From Tritrichomonas musculus (taxonomy: Eukaryota; Parabasalia; Tritrichomonadida; Tritrichomonadidae): a DNA stretch of 64,000 nucleotides. The notes below the pieces were generated by a model. It saw nothing but the letters and a program-made list of their open reading frames with translations. It searched no databases and had not been told where the DNA came from. Positions 49,883 to 60,194 of this stretch are shown one piece after another. The position numbers and the translations under genes are program-made. Positions within the stretch are counted from its first letter, which is position 1; each line of letters opens with the position of its first letter. Location: the NCBI GenBank assembly GCA_039105265.1, contig JAPFFF010000014.1, forward strand, positions 2,852,001 to 2,916,000, in the 5' to 3' direction.

Positions 49883-52800
49883 ATGACTTATTTTGGTTTT
49901 AATTTTTACAAATATGAAAACAAACCTCCTGATTTTTGTTTAAAAATCAATGATCAAAAGTTTAACTGTAACAGAGATCTTTTATCTACCGTTAGCGCAA
50001 CTGTCCAGAATTTTGTATCAAAAAGTAAATCGCATGGCTGCTCTTGTAAAATTCAAGATATTCCACGAGGATCTGATTGGAACATTATAACAAGGCTTCT
50101 TCGTAATGAAAGGATCGAGATCAACTCAGGAAATTTTCGTTTTTTACACAAAGTCGCAAAATCACTTCACATTTCATCTCTAGAACAAGCAACTTCGTCA
50201 TTCATTGCTAAATCTCGAGAGGATGTGAGTCATCGATCAGGATCTAATCAATACACACAAAACAATTATGACAAAAGATATGAATCGCCAAAAGCACCAA
50301 ATAAAGCTACACCACCGTTAAATTTAAATTTAAACACAAGCATCAATAATAATAATTATTATGAGGTTGGCTTAATTCCAGCGAGCGCCAGAAGCATTCA
50401 ACCATATCATAAGCATTCGTCTCCATCTTCAAAACACCATCACAAAAATTCTCCTTCGCCATCAGTTTCAAGTCGACATGCAAATATTTCACCACCAAAA
50501 ACGAAGAATGTTGAATTTCAATTTGAGGATAACCGTCCAATTCCACAAAATAAAGATAATATAAAAGGGCGTACTTACGATTTTGAAAAAGGAAGAAAAA
50601 CTAAAGAAACTTTTCAAGAAAAAGAAAGGAAAGACTATGACAGACCAAACAAATATTTAAATAATGATCAAATGAATTTTCGACAAAACAAGTATTATAA
50701 TAATGATAATTATAATGATCGTAACAAAAAACCACAAGATAAAAACGATTACCTTCAACACAATAAGCTTAAAAATACAAAAAATACAAGGGCTAATGAT
50801 GCTTTTGAATATGATGTTGATAATGATTATAATGATCATGAAGTTGATGATGACGATGACATTGCTCAGAAGAATAAAAAGCCAACAACTGGCAGATATG
50901 ATGACATACTAACTAAAAGAAATAATTATGATGAAGATTCAGCGAGTCTTGCTTTGAAAAATAGCGAATTTCAAAATTATGGTATAAATCGTTTTGAACA
51001 GAATAAAAGATTCCCAACGAAATACAACGATAATAACCAACGAGATGACAAATACAAAGGCAATGAAAATAATAATGGTAAAGATAGATCTATCAATAAT
51101 AATTATAATGATAATGACCGATACAATTTTAAACGCGATAATAACAACGATAATAAACGCAATAGGTATAACGATAGAAATAAATATGACAATGATAATT
51201 CAGATAATGATAAAAAGTATGAAAGTTATAGTGATTATGAAGAGCAATACGCATGGTTAAGAAATAACAAGCATCAAAGCCACAACAGCATTAATAAGCA
51301 TCGTAGTAAAGGAAATGACCGTGATCATGGAAGAAACGATTCTCCTTCAAAAATTCGAAAGAGCAATAGCGCAATTCCAAAAGGCAGAAATGATAGAGAC
51401 TTTGATCGTTACCAAGACCAAGACAGAGATAGATATGGCGATCGTTACAACGACAAAAGGAGAGAAGTAAAGATTGACCTTAATCAGAGTTATGATCAAT
51501 ACAATGACAATGGATCGAGACATCATCAAAACTTAAATGTTTCTCGTGATTCTTATCGTTCTCGTGATGCCCTTTCAAAAGGAAGCAATTCGCATCATTC
51601 TCACCATCGTCGTTCAAACTCACCAAAGCGTCACAGCCATCATACTCATCACGAACATCGCGAGCATGGTGATCATCGTTCCCGCCATTCTCATCATGAC
51701 CATGATCGTGATTCTCGTGACATGGACAAAAGAAGTCGTGATCGCGAAGATTTTGACAAAAGAAGCAGAGATCGCGATGAACGTGAAATTGAACTCGATA
51801 GAAGAAGCAATGGACGAAAAGAGAGACCTGCCCCAACATCACGAAATCAACCTCAGAAAAATTCAAAACGCAGATCAGTTTCACCAACAGCTACATCTCC
51901 ATCAGCACCAATGGCATCTCCAGGAAAAGAAAGATCAGTTAGTATTGCACCAACCGTTCATTTTGTAATTGCCAACCCTGATCAGAAGAATCAACCATCA
52001 AGAGGCAAGAGTAGGAATGATGAAGAAGAGGAAGTCTTTGAAATCGAAGACAATGAACTTGGACTTGAAAATCTTGATCCAGATTATGATAATATTGAAT
52101 GCTTAAAGACCATGGAAACCTCATTTTTAAAGTTAAGTCCAAACAATGTTCATAGTGCAGCTATTGAATGCATCAATCTTCTTCCCAGCGTTTCTTATCA
52201 AGTCATTTGTAGAGCCATTTGTTATTCTTATGCTGTAAGATATAACCAGCCTGAAGTTTTCTACACTCTTGCAATGAAAATTTTCAAAAGATTAAATGAC
52301 AACAACTTTTTAAGGGTACTTATTAGTATTTTGGACCGACCACCTCCCGAATTTGCTAATGAATTTGGATTCTTCAAGAGCTGCTTTTCTGATGAAATTC
52401 AGTTTATAAATAGTCAGAATAATGTAAATTATTATGACATTAACAGCAACAGTGGAGCTTCAAAGAAGTTCAAGATTCCAAATTCGAAAAATCAAGTTAT
52501 GGCAGTTATTCGACGAGATGACATTGATTTATTCAAGACAATGTTTGGAACCACGTCTAGTTTCAGCATCAACAAATTATTCGGAAGTAATGAAAATGAA
52601 TTTCGAACTTTCGCCAATCAAGATGTAACTATGATTGAATACGCAGCCTTTTATGGATCATATAAAATATTCAAATTTTTGTTCGACCAAAAAGGCATTC
52701 AATATTCTGATAAGCTTCCTATGTATGCAGTTGCAGGAGGAAACTTTGAAATAGTCAAGCTATGTGCTGATCAATTCTTTGATGATTGTCCAGCATTGGC

Positions 52801-53533
52801 TGTCAAATTCCATCGATGGGATATATTTGAATGGTTGATCGATCAACAACAAGAAAGCTATTCTCATCAACACATCTTTCGAACATGTCTTGAATTTAGC
52901 AATTTCCGAACATTGTTCAAATTCATTAAAAGGAAGAAAGGAAAAAGTGAGAAAATGTTAACAAAAGCAGCACAGTTTGATAATTTAATATTGTACAAGT
53001 ATTTATTAAAGTTAAATGATAAAGAAATGAAAAGACAATTAATAACAATTAAAAGACCTCATGGAGGATATTTACCATTACATTATGCGGTTATAAATCA
53101 AAATCTACGGTTTGTTAAGTTCTTACTTGATATTTCTACAGATGATGTTAACAATTACACAACTCGTGAAAAATTCGAAATAAAAGTCGATCCAAGATTA
53201 ATGGCACCAATACATTTTGCATGTAAAGGTGGTAACCTTTTGATTCTCAGACTTTTATTGAAATCAGGAAAAATAGATATAAATGAAGGTGCAAAAGGAA
53301 AGAATTTAACTCCTTTGCATATTGCATCTAAACATGGAAATACTAGTATTGTTAAGTATTTATTAAAGAGAAAGAAAATAAGAGTAAACGAACAAACATT
53401 GGATAAAAAGATGACAGCATTGCATTTCGCATGCGCTAAAGGCTATACAGATATTGTTTATGCTCTTTTGAACAAGAAAGGAATAATAACTAATCTAAAG
53501 AATAGTGATGATTTTAATTTATTTATTTTATGA
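49883..53533 (+). CDS. BTB-like/ankyrin-repeat protein with long charged linker
   Basis: A 1216-residue protein in three parts. Residues about 10-115 resemble a BTB/POZ fold (FCLKINDQKFNCNRDLLSTV, then IITRLLRNERIEINSGNFRF). Residues about 120-690 are low in complexity: first Asn/Asp/Lys/Tyr-rich, then an Arg-Asp-Ser-His region with HHSHHRRSNSPKRHSHHTHH and RDRDERE-type runs like the RS/RD domains of nuclear RNA-binding proteins. Residues about 740-1210 carry the divergent alpha-helical and ankyrin repeats usual in trichomonads (DVTMIEYAAFYGSYKIFKFL, YLPLHYAVINQNLRFVKFLL, TPLHIASKHGNTSIVKYLLK, TALHFACAKGYTDIVYALLN). It ends abruptly in the next repeat. Role unknown; ankyrins bind proteins, and the charged linker hints at condensate or RNA binding (inference). 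Confidence 0.75.
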   Translation: MTYFGFNFYKYENKPPDFCLKINDQKFNCNRDLLSTVSATVQNFVSKSKSHGCSCKIQDIPRGSDWNIITRLLRNERIEINSGNFRFLHKVAKSLHISSLEQATSSFIAKSREDVSHRSGSNQYTQNNYDKRYESPKAPNKATPPLNLNLNTSINNNNYYEVGLIPASARSIQPYHKHSSPSSKHHHKNSPSPSVSSRHANISPPKTKNVEFQFEDNRPIPQNKDNIKGRTYDFEKGRKTKETFQEKERKDYDRPNKYLNNDQMNFRQNKYYNNDNYNDRNKKPQDKNDYLQHNKLKNTKNTRANDAFEYDVDNDYNDHEVDDDDDIAQKNKKPTTGRYDDILTKRNNYDEDSASLALKNSEFQNYGINRFEQNKRFPTKYNDNNQRDDKYKGNENNNGKDRSINNNYNDNDRYNFKRDNNNDNKRNRYNDRNKYDNDNSDNDKKYESYSDYEEQYAWLRNNKHQSHNSINKHRSKGNDRDHGRNDSPSKIRKSNSAIPKGRNDRDFDRYQDQDRDRYGDRYNDKRREVKIDLNQSYDQYNDNGSRHHQNLNVSRDSYRSRDALSKGSNSHHSHHRRSNSPKRHSHHTHHEHREHGDHRSRHSHHDHDRDSRDMDKRSRDREDFDKRSRDRDEREIELDRRSNGRKERPAPTSRNQPQKNSKRRSVSPTATSPSAPMASPGKERSVSIAPTVHFVIANPDQKNQPSRGKSRNDEEEEVFEIEDNELGLENLDPDYDNIECLKTMETSFLKLSPNNVHSAAIECINLLPSVSYQVICRAICYSYAVRYNQPEVFYTLAMKIFKRLNDNNFLRVLISILDRPPPEFANEFGFFKSCFSDEIQFINSQNNVNYYDINSNSGASKKFKIPNSKNQVMAVIRRDDIDLFKTMFGTTSSFSINKLFGSNENEFRTFANQDVTMIEYAAFYGSYKIFKFLFDQKGIQYSDKLPMYAVAGGNFEIVKLCADQFFDDCPALAVKFHRWDIFEWLIDQQQESYSHQHIFRTCLEFSNFRTLFKFIKRKKGKSEKMLTKAAQFDNLILYKYLLKLNDKEMKRQLITIKRPHGGYLPLHYAVINQNLRFVKFLLDISTDDVNNYTTREKFEIKVDPRLMAPIHFACKGGNLLILRLLLKSGKIDINEGAKGKNLTPLHIASKHGNTSIVKYLLKRKKIRVNEQTLDKKMTALHFACAKGYTDIVYALLNKKGIITNLKNSDDFNLFIL

Positions 53534-53965
53534 AGAACACCTCCTCAAATGACGCATCTTTCGGAAATAGTGAAATTGTTTAAATTAACATAAAATCTTT
53601 TATTTATTTTTTTTTTAACAAAAATTTGAGTTTTATTAGAAATAAAGCTCATAATAATTTAAAATATCTTAAATGTTTAGAATAGATTTTCACATATAGT
53701 AAAAAATATAAAACAATTCTTATTATAATATAACATTTTTTTACAATTTTTCATTATAAGTGAAATATTTTGAAAATGTGCCAGTAATTAACAAGCCAAA
53801 GTGATTAAAAGCAATCTTATGATATAAAATTTAAAAGCCGCTTAATCTTCTTGTAATTGGCCATAGAAGTTGTTTATTTTAAATGTATGACCAATTATAA
53901 ATTCAATTATCAAATACAAGATTTTAGAGATTTTTTTTCTTTTTTCCTACGAAAAATAAATAAAA
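53534..53965. other. intergenic, starting with an ankyrin-like remnant
   Basis: After the TGA at 53531 the same frame stays open for 19 codons to 53593 and reads RTPPQMTHLSEIVKLFKLT, which looks like the rest of the interrupted ankyrin repeat. The remainder is AT-rich with nothing recognised. Confidence 0.55.
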
Positions 53966-56900
53966 ATGGATGCTTCTAAAGAAGAATTGATCGACAAACT
54001 TCAAAAAAGTAACGAACGAATTCAACAACTGGAAAAATTAATCGATACAATTAAAGCAGAATATGAGGATAAAATAGCAAACTTAGAAGAAGAAAACGAA
54101 TGGTTAAAAAATTCAAAAGAAGACGTTGATGATGAATTAAAAAAAGTTAAAGCAGATTTATTAAAAATAAAAAATAAAAAAAATGTTGATTTAATTCTAA
54201 AAGAAAACGAAAATTTAAAAAAACAAATACAAGAACTACAATATCATACACAAAGTAATAACTCGCTACAGCCTTTAGATAATACAGATGATAATATATC
54301 CAAGATCGAAGAGTTGAGCAGAAGTCTAGAAAAGGCGAATGAAGAGAAGCAGCAGTTGAAGAAGGAAGTCAACAAAATGAAGATTCAACTTCAAAATTCA
54401 GGAAATCCAAACAAAATCCTCGAGTTGAAGACACAGATTGAAACATTCCGAAAGAAAGAAACAGAACTTCGCAAACAAATCACCACTCTTCAAGCAGAAG
54501 CATCAGCGCAAGAAAACACGAACACGCTGAAAACGGAAATGATTCGAATCATTGAAGAAAACAAAGAATTACAAACACGACTTCACGAACTTGAAACGAA
54601 TCAAAGTCAAAACCAAAGTCAAAGTCAAAGCAAGACAGCATCAAGATCAATTTCAAATAAACAGGAAGACATCGATGACGACATCTGGTCACTTCAAGAA
54701 GAGAAGGAAGAACTCGAGGAAGCGAACACGAAACTTAAGAACGAAAACGAAGAATTACAGAACAGAATCAAACAGCTCGAAGAAAATAAGCAGAAAGGAA
54801 GCAAGAAAAATGAAGAAGTGAATTTCTGGGAGCTGGAAGAAGAGGAAGAACCAAAGGAGGCAGAGGCAGAGGCAGAGGCAGAGGCAGAAACGAAATCGCA
54901 TCTCAGCAAAGAAAACGAAGAACTTCGAAATCAAATCAAGAAACTTGAAGAAACCATTCATTCATTCCAAATCCAATCAAACAACTCCAACAAAACAGAA
55001 ACAGACGCAGACGCAGACATCTGGGATCTCCAGCAAGAGAAGGAAGAACTCGAGGAAGCGAACACGAAACTTACGAAAGAAAACGAAGAACTACAGAACA
55101 GAATCAAACAGCTCGAAGAAAATAAGCAGAAAAGAAGCAAGAAAAATGAAGAAGTGAATTTCTGGGAGCTGGAAGAAGAGGAAGAACCAAAGGAGGCAGA
55201 GGCAGAGGCAGAAACGAAATCACATCTCAGCAAAGAAAACGAAGAACTTCGAAATCAAATCAAGAAACTTGAAGAAACCATTCATTCACTCCAAATCCAA
55301 TCAAACAACTCCAACAAAACAGAAACAGACGTAGACGCAGACATCTGGGATCTCCAGCAAGAGAAGGAAGAACTCGAGGAGTCGAATTCACGATTGAAGA
55401 ACGAAAACGAAAAATTACAGAACAGAATCATTCAACTTGAACAAGCAAGCAACGTGAACAACAGCAACGAAGCAGAGACTGATCTCTGGGATCTCCAGCA
55501 AGAGAAGGAAGAACTCGAAGCAGCAAACACGAGGCTTACGAAAGAAAACGAAGAATTGCAAAACAGAATCAGGCAACTTGAACAATCAAGTCAGAAGACG
55601 CGAGGCAGCATCCAGGCGGGGAGCACCGACATCGATGAAGACTTGTGGAATCTCCAGGAAGAGAAGGACGAGCTCGAAAAAGAAAATCGTCAGCTCAGCA
55701 AAGAGATCAAAACTCTTCAGAGCAAAATAAAGCAACTCGAGTCGTCCAACAATGACGCGTCAAAGATCGAAGAGTTGAGCAGAAGTCTAGAAAAGGCGAA
55801 TGAAGAGAAGCAGCAGTTGAAGAAGGAAGTCAACAAAATGAAGATTCAACTTCAAAATTCAGGAAATCCAAACAAAATCCTCGAGTTGAAGACACAAATT
55901 GAAACATTCCGAAAGAAAGAAACAGAACTTCGCAAACAAATCACCACTCTTCAAGCAGAAGCATCAGCGCAAGAAAACACGAACACGCTGAAAACTGAAA
56001 TGATTCGAATCATTGAAGAAAACAAAGAATTACAAACACGACTTCACGAACTTGAAACGAATCAAAGTCAAAGTCAAAGCAAGACAGCATCAAGATCAAT
56101 TTCAAATAAACAGGAAGACATCGATGACGACATCTGGTCACTTCAAGAAGAGAAGGAAGAACTCGAGGAAGCGAACACGAAACTTACGAAAGAAAACGAA
56201 GAATTACAGAACAGAATCAAACAGCTCGAACAATCAATCAAATCAATTCAAAATCAAACAAATGACTCAAATAATAATAATGAAGCAGACACAGACATCT
56301 GGGATCTCCAGCAAGAGAAGGAAGAACTCGAGGAAGCGAACACGAAACTTACGAAAGAAAACGAAGAATTACAGAACAGAATCAAACAGCTCGAAGAAAA
56401 TAAACAGAAAGGAAGCAAGAAAAATGAAGAGGAAGTGAATTTCTGGGATCTGGAAGAAGAGGAAGAACCAAAGGAGGCAGAGGCAGAAACGAAATCGCAT
56501 CTCAGCAAAGAAAACGAAGAACTTCGAAATCAAATCAAGAAACTTGAAGAAACCATTCATTCATTCCAAATCCAATCAAACAACTCCAACAAAACAGAAA
56601 CAGACGCAGACGCAGACATCTGGGATCTCCAACAAGAAAAAGAAGAACTCGAGGAAGCGAACACGAAACTTACGAAAGAAAACGAAGAATTACAGAACAA
56701 AATCAAACAGCTCGAACAATCAATTCAATCAAGCAATGCAAATAGCAACAACGAAGCAGAGACAGACATCTGGGATCTCCAACAAGAGAAGGAAGAACTC
56801 GAGGAAGCGAACACGAAACTTACGAAAGAAAACGAAGAATTACAGAACAGAATCAAACAGCTCGAAGAAAATAAACAGAAAGGAAGCAAGAAAAATGAAG

Positions 56901-58093
56901 AAGTGAATTTCTGGGAGCTGGAAGAAGAGGAAGAACCAAAGGAGGCAGAGGCAGAAACGAAATCACATCTCAGCAAAGAAAACGAAGAACTTCGAAATCA
57001 AATCAAGAAACTTGAAGAAACCATTCATTCATTCCAAATCCAATCAAACAACTCCAACAAAACAGACGCAGACGCAGACGCAGACGCAGACATCTGGGAT
57101 CTCCAGCAAGAGAAGGAAGAACTCGAAGCAGCGAACACGAAACTTACGAAAGAAAACGAAGATCTTCAAAAGCACATTAAAGTTCTCGCGCAAAAGAACT
57201 CTGAGTTGGTGATGCAAAGTCAAGAAGGCAGAGTCTCAAATGCGAAAGAATTTAAAGATGAAGTTTTATTTGATACAATTGACGCGCTAACGAAAGAGAA
57301 GGAAGCTCTTCATAATAGACTGAAGCACATAAAGAACGAAAATGAAGAAATTCAAAAAATCAACGAAGAACTTCGAATTCAGAACAAAAGATTGAGTTTT
57401 AACAAAGATGAAATTCAAAATGAAACAGAGAACTTAAATCAATCGATTTCAGCACTTGAAAATGAAAATAAAAACTTGAGAGCTCAAATTGTTTCTTTTG
57501 AAATTTTAAAGGAAAAATTTGAAAATATATCTGATGAATTAAAAAAGATAAAAATTGAAAATAAAGAAATAAAAGCAGAAAATGAATCTTTACAGTTATA
57601 TGTTCAAGATGTCCAAAATATGTCATCTTTATCTGATGAAAATTCTAGATTAAATGATGAAATACAAAATATGAAATTAAAGTATGATCAAAGTAATGAC
57701 GAATGTACAAAATTGGCAGAAGAGAACGCTGAGCTTATTAAAAAAATTGAATTGCTTGAAGATGATAAAAATAATCTTCAAAATTCTTTTGCATCAACAG
57801 TAAGTAGAAAAGTTAAATTGGAGCAAGCATCTTATCTTAATGTTTCTCCATCAACAGTTTTTCAAATAAACGAATCAATTAATCTTGATGCTGAATTTAA
57901 GATAAGTTACCTTAGGAAATCATTCATTCAGTTTTTTGCTCATGATGATAGCACAAGAGCTACACTAATTCCTCCAATGTTAAGTATTTTAGGATGTAAT
58001 GCTGAGCAGATTCAAAATGCAATTGCTGGTTGGAATTCAACAAAATCATTTTTTCCATCTTTAACAAAATGTCAACCACCAACTTATATCTAG
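53966..58093 (+). CDS. Golgin-like coiled-coil protein with GRIP/GRAB-like C-terminus
   Basis: A 1375-residue protein, almost wholly coiled coil, acidic, and rich in Glu, Lys, Gln and Asn. The C-terminal ~80 residues leave the coiled coil and read FKISYLRKSFIQFFAHDDST, then RATLIPPMLSILGCNAEQIQ and NAIAGW. This pattern matches GRIP and GRAB domains, which bind Arl1 or Arf1 GTPase on Golgi membranes. The middle (about residues 110-1090) is made of repeats built on IWDLQQEKEELEEANTKL and TKENEELQNRIKQLEENKQ, with a Trp-centred segment (FWELEEEEEP) recurring. Long golgins act as rods that catch vesicles. The repeat array would set rod length. The protein has no membrane segment. The N-terminal 100 residues and the last 300 are not repeated. 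Confidence 0.8.
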   Translation: MDASKEELIDKLQKSNERIQQLEKLIDTIKAEYEDKIANLEEENEWLKNSKEDVDDELKKVKADLLKIKNKKNVDLILKENENLKKQIQELQYHTQSNNSLQPLDNTDDNISKIEELSRSLEKANEEKQQLKKEVNKMKIQLQNSGNPNKILELKTQIETFRKKETELRKQITTLQAEASAQENTNTLKTEMIRIIEENKELQTRLHELETNQSQNQSQSQSKTASRSISNKQEDIDDDIWSLQEEKEELEEANTKLKNENEELQNRIKQLEENKQKGSKKNEEVNFWELEEEEEPKEAEAEAEAEAETKSHLSKENEELRNQIKKLEETIHSFQIQSNNSNKTETDADADIWDLQQEKEELEEANTKLTKENEELQNRIKQLEENKQKRSKKNEEVNFWELEEEEEPKEAEAEAETKSHLSKENEELRNQIKKLEETIHSLQIQSNNSNKTETDVDADIWDLQQEKEELEESNSRLKNENEKLQNRIIQLEQASNVNNSNEAETDLWDLQQEKEELEAANTRLTKENEELQNRIRQLEQSSQKTRGSIQAGSTDIDEDLWNLQEEKDELEKENRQLSKEIKTLQSKIKQLESSNNDASKIEELSRSLEKANEEKQQLKKEVNKMKIQLQNSGNPNKILELKTQIETFRKKETELRKQITTLQAEASAQENTNTLKTEMIRIIEENKELQTRLHELETNQSQSQSKTASRSISNKQEDIDDDIWSLQEEKEELEEANTKLTKENEELQNRIKQLEQSIKSIQNQTNDSNNNNEADTDIWDLQQEKEELEEANTKLTKENEELQNRIKQLEENKQKGSKKNEEEVNFWDLEEEEEPKEAEAETKSHLSKENEELRNQIKKLEETIHSFQIQSNNSNKTETDADADIWDLQQEKEELEEANTKLTKENEELQNKIKQLEQSIQSSNANSNNEAETDIWDLQQEKEELEEANTKLTKENEELQNRIKQLEENKQKGSKKNEEVNFWELEEEEEPKEAEAETKSHLSKENEELRNQIKKLEETIHSFQIQSNNSNKTDADADADADIWDLQQEKEELEAANTKLTKENEDLQKHIKVLAQKNSELVMQSQEGRVSNAKEFKDEVLFDTIDALTKEKEALHNRLKHIKNENEEIQKINEELRIQNKRLSFNKDEIQNETENLNQSISALENENKNLRAQIVSFEILKEKFENISDELKKIKIENKEIKAENESLQLYVQDVQNMSSLSDENSRLNDEIQNMKLKYDQSNDECTKLAEENAELIKKIELLEDDKNNLQNSFASTVSRKVKLEQASYLNVSPSTVFQINESINLDAEFKISYLRKSFIQFFAHDDSTRATLIPPMLSILGCNAEQIQNAIAGWNSTKSFFPSLTKCQPPTYI
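54302..57170 (+). repeat. Intragenic repeat array of the golgin-like gene
   Basis: Two levels of repetition are visible. First, a block of roughly 0.4 kb beginning AAGATCGAAGAGTTGAGCAG at 54302 recurs almost base for base at 55763, about 1.46 kb downstream; the second copy lacks 12 bases in a short CAAAGT-type run. Second, a shorter unit encoding the WDLQQEKEELEE ... NRIKQLE heptads occurs at least six times, often with the KGSKKNEEVNFWELEEEEEP insert. A GCAGAG/GCAGAC hexamer run encoding Ala-Glu or Asp-Ala varies in copy number between units. The near identity of the DNA shows recent duplication or gene conversion. Confidence 0.9.
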
Positions 58094-58152
58094 TTTATTA
58101 AAATATTAGAATTTAAAATACACCAACTCATATTTATTTTTTTCCAATTCTA

Positions 58153-59855
58153 TAGGTGTGCTAAAATTTTGTAAAGTGTCAAAATAAAGTACTCAAATTA
58201 TTTTTTACGGTCAAATGTCACTATAATGATATTTTATTAATGTTTAATAGCATATATTTAAGCTTGTAAATTTGGTGAAATAAACGTTTTTTGGGTTTTA
58301 AAAATCACCAAATGTAACCATATTATTGTCAAATGAATTTTATTAATATTTATTATTGTCATAAACCATTGAATTATTTGAAAGAGGAATTAAATGAGTT
58401 TTATCAAAAGTCATATTAATAATCGATAAGATTTTCTCAGTAAAAAAATGTTATTTTTTGAATATTACAAAATAATTGTATGATTTGTATAATATATCAT
58501 ATAAAATAATAATAAAAAGCTCATTTATATTGACGATGAAAAGCCAAATAACCGATTTCACCAAAAGCCCAGGTCTTGGGCTTTTGGCGACAGCATTCAA
58601 TTTTGAATAGTTTACATATATTTTGGAGATCACCAAAACGGTTTTTTTGGCGATGGTGATTTGTAAAGCTTTCAAAATATCATATATAAAATAAAAAAAA
58701 AAATAAGATATAAATATATAAAAAAATCAATAAAAGCATTTTTTCAATTGAAAATAATTTTTTTTCATTTATATTTTAAATATATACCGATATAAAATGT
58801 ATTTAAAATATTAATAGTATTTATATTTTTATGAATATATATAGCCGAATAATAAATAATGCATTGAATTAATGCATTGAAATATTAATAGTATTTATAT
58901 TTTTATGAATATATATAGCCGAGTAATTAAATAAATTCATTGAATTTATTGAATGATGATTCGTAAATTGAATTATTATTTCATCAAATATCATTTAATC
59001 ATTTTATTTAATAATTCATAAGAAATAACTTTTTAAAAGATTAATTAAAATCGCCAAAAGACCAGAAAGAATCACCAAGACCAGGTCTTTTTTTTACATT
59101 TGGGTATATTTTACAAGCTTACATATATACTAATTTTTAAATAATCATATTGATTTACCATACATTTTTGAGATATTATGATTTTACTTTTTGACGTTTT
59201 TTTTAAATGCATTTTTGGTCGGAAATAAGATTTTTCTATGATTATTTTATCGCTGCTATTTATAAAAAGATAACTAAAAAACATGATGAAAGACGCTAAA
59301 GATGGCCAAAATTGCAATGAAATAAGAAAAAATAAGAATAACATGCCTAATACATTATTTTTGATGAACTAACAGAAAAAAATCAAAGTTTATGAAAATT
59401 TTATGCAATATATCAGATAAAAATATGATATTATCCATAAACTTGCATATTATGAAGGATATTAATAATAAATAAATAACATATACGATTTGAATTTCTA
59501 AAAGAAAATTATGAATTATGATATAATGCATAGGTCATAAAAGAAACCAAAATGGAAAAATTTAAGATACTTTTTCCCAATTTTCCCGAATATGCTGATA
59601 ATAAGTAAAAAATTATCGGCCAAATATTCAATTGAAACTTTCAAAGAATAATTCAAATTTTAAATTTTGAATTAAAATTTACATTCAAAAAATTATCGGA
59701 TTAAAATTAATAATATCTTAAAAATGTATGGTAAATATTATTTAAAAATTATAAATATAAATATAATTATAAATATAAAAATTTATAATTAAAATTGATA
59801 ACAATCCTCCGTAAAATTTATATTTCTGACACTTTACAAAATTTTGGCACACCTA
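58153..59855. mobile_element. TIR DNA transposon (non-autonomous), about 1.7 kb, with target-site duplication
   Basis: The ends are TAGGTGTGCTAAAATTTTGT at left and, read inverted, TAGGTGTGCCAAAATTTTGT at right, continuing AAAGTGTCA, an arm of about 30 bases with one mismatch. The direct repeat TCCAATTCTA flanks both sides (58143-58152 and 59856-59865), a 10-base target duplication, or 8 bases if the arms are read two bases longer (ATAGG). Lengths of 8-10 suit MULE or hAT transposases; with MULE relics in the same window, MULE is favoured. No transposase frame remains. Inside are a 42-base block repeated at a 74-base period and several CACCAAAA/GCCAAAAGACC-type short inverted repeats. Confidence 0.8.
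58807..58948. repeat. 74-base tandem duplication inside the TIR element
   Basis: A 42-base block (AATATTAATAGTATTTATAT ... TATATAGCCGA) at 58807-58848 recurs exactly at 58881-58922. The spacer contains GCATTGAATTAATGCATTGA, itself a partial repeat. Confidence 0.85.
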
Positions 59856-59949
59856 TCCAATTCTATAGGTAATTTCTTTCAAAAAATGAACGTTTTTTTA
59901 TTACTTCACAAAATGTGATCGGTCGTTTCATAATACTTCACAAAATGAT

Positions 59950-60194
59950 TCAAAATTGAGCTGTTTATTTTGATTATTTGTGTTGTAAAATTCCCTAAAA
60001 AACCTATCTTGATAAATAAAAGTTTACTTCATAATATTTATTTAAAATTAGAATTAACACACAAATAAAAGTATATTTCATGATATAGCAAATATTTTTT
60101 TAATTTATAAAATGAAACAAATATATTTGAAAAAAACAATTTGTTTTTATCTACGAAAAAACAAAATAATCAAAATAATCGGCTCAATTTTGAC
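59950..60194. repeat. Inverted repeat (foldback), arms about 30 bases
   Basis: TCAAAATTGAGCTGTTTATT with TTGATTATTT (59950-59980) pairs with AATAATCAAAATAATC and GGCTCAATTTTGA (60165-60194). The loop of about 190 bases is AT-rich. It is probably the remains of a short foldback element. Confidence 0.6.

Noticed and set aside
54552-57212. Lys/Arg-rich frames on the plus strand and Ser/Phe/Ala-rich frames on the minus strand inside the golgin gene
   Set aside because: They are alternative readings of the repeated Glu/Lys/Gln codons and recur with each repeat unit; the long frame has a sensible domain at its end.
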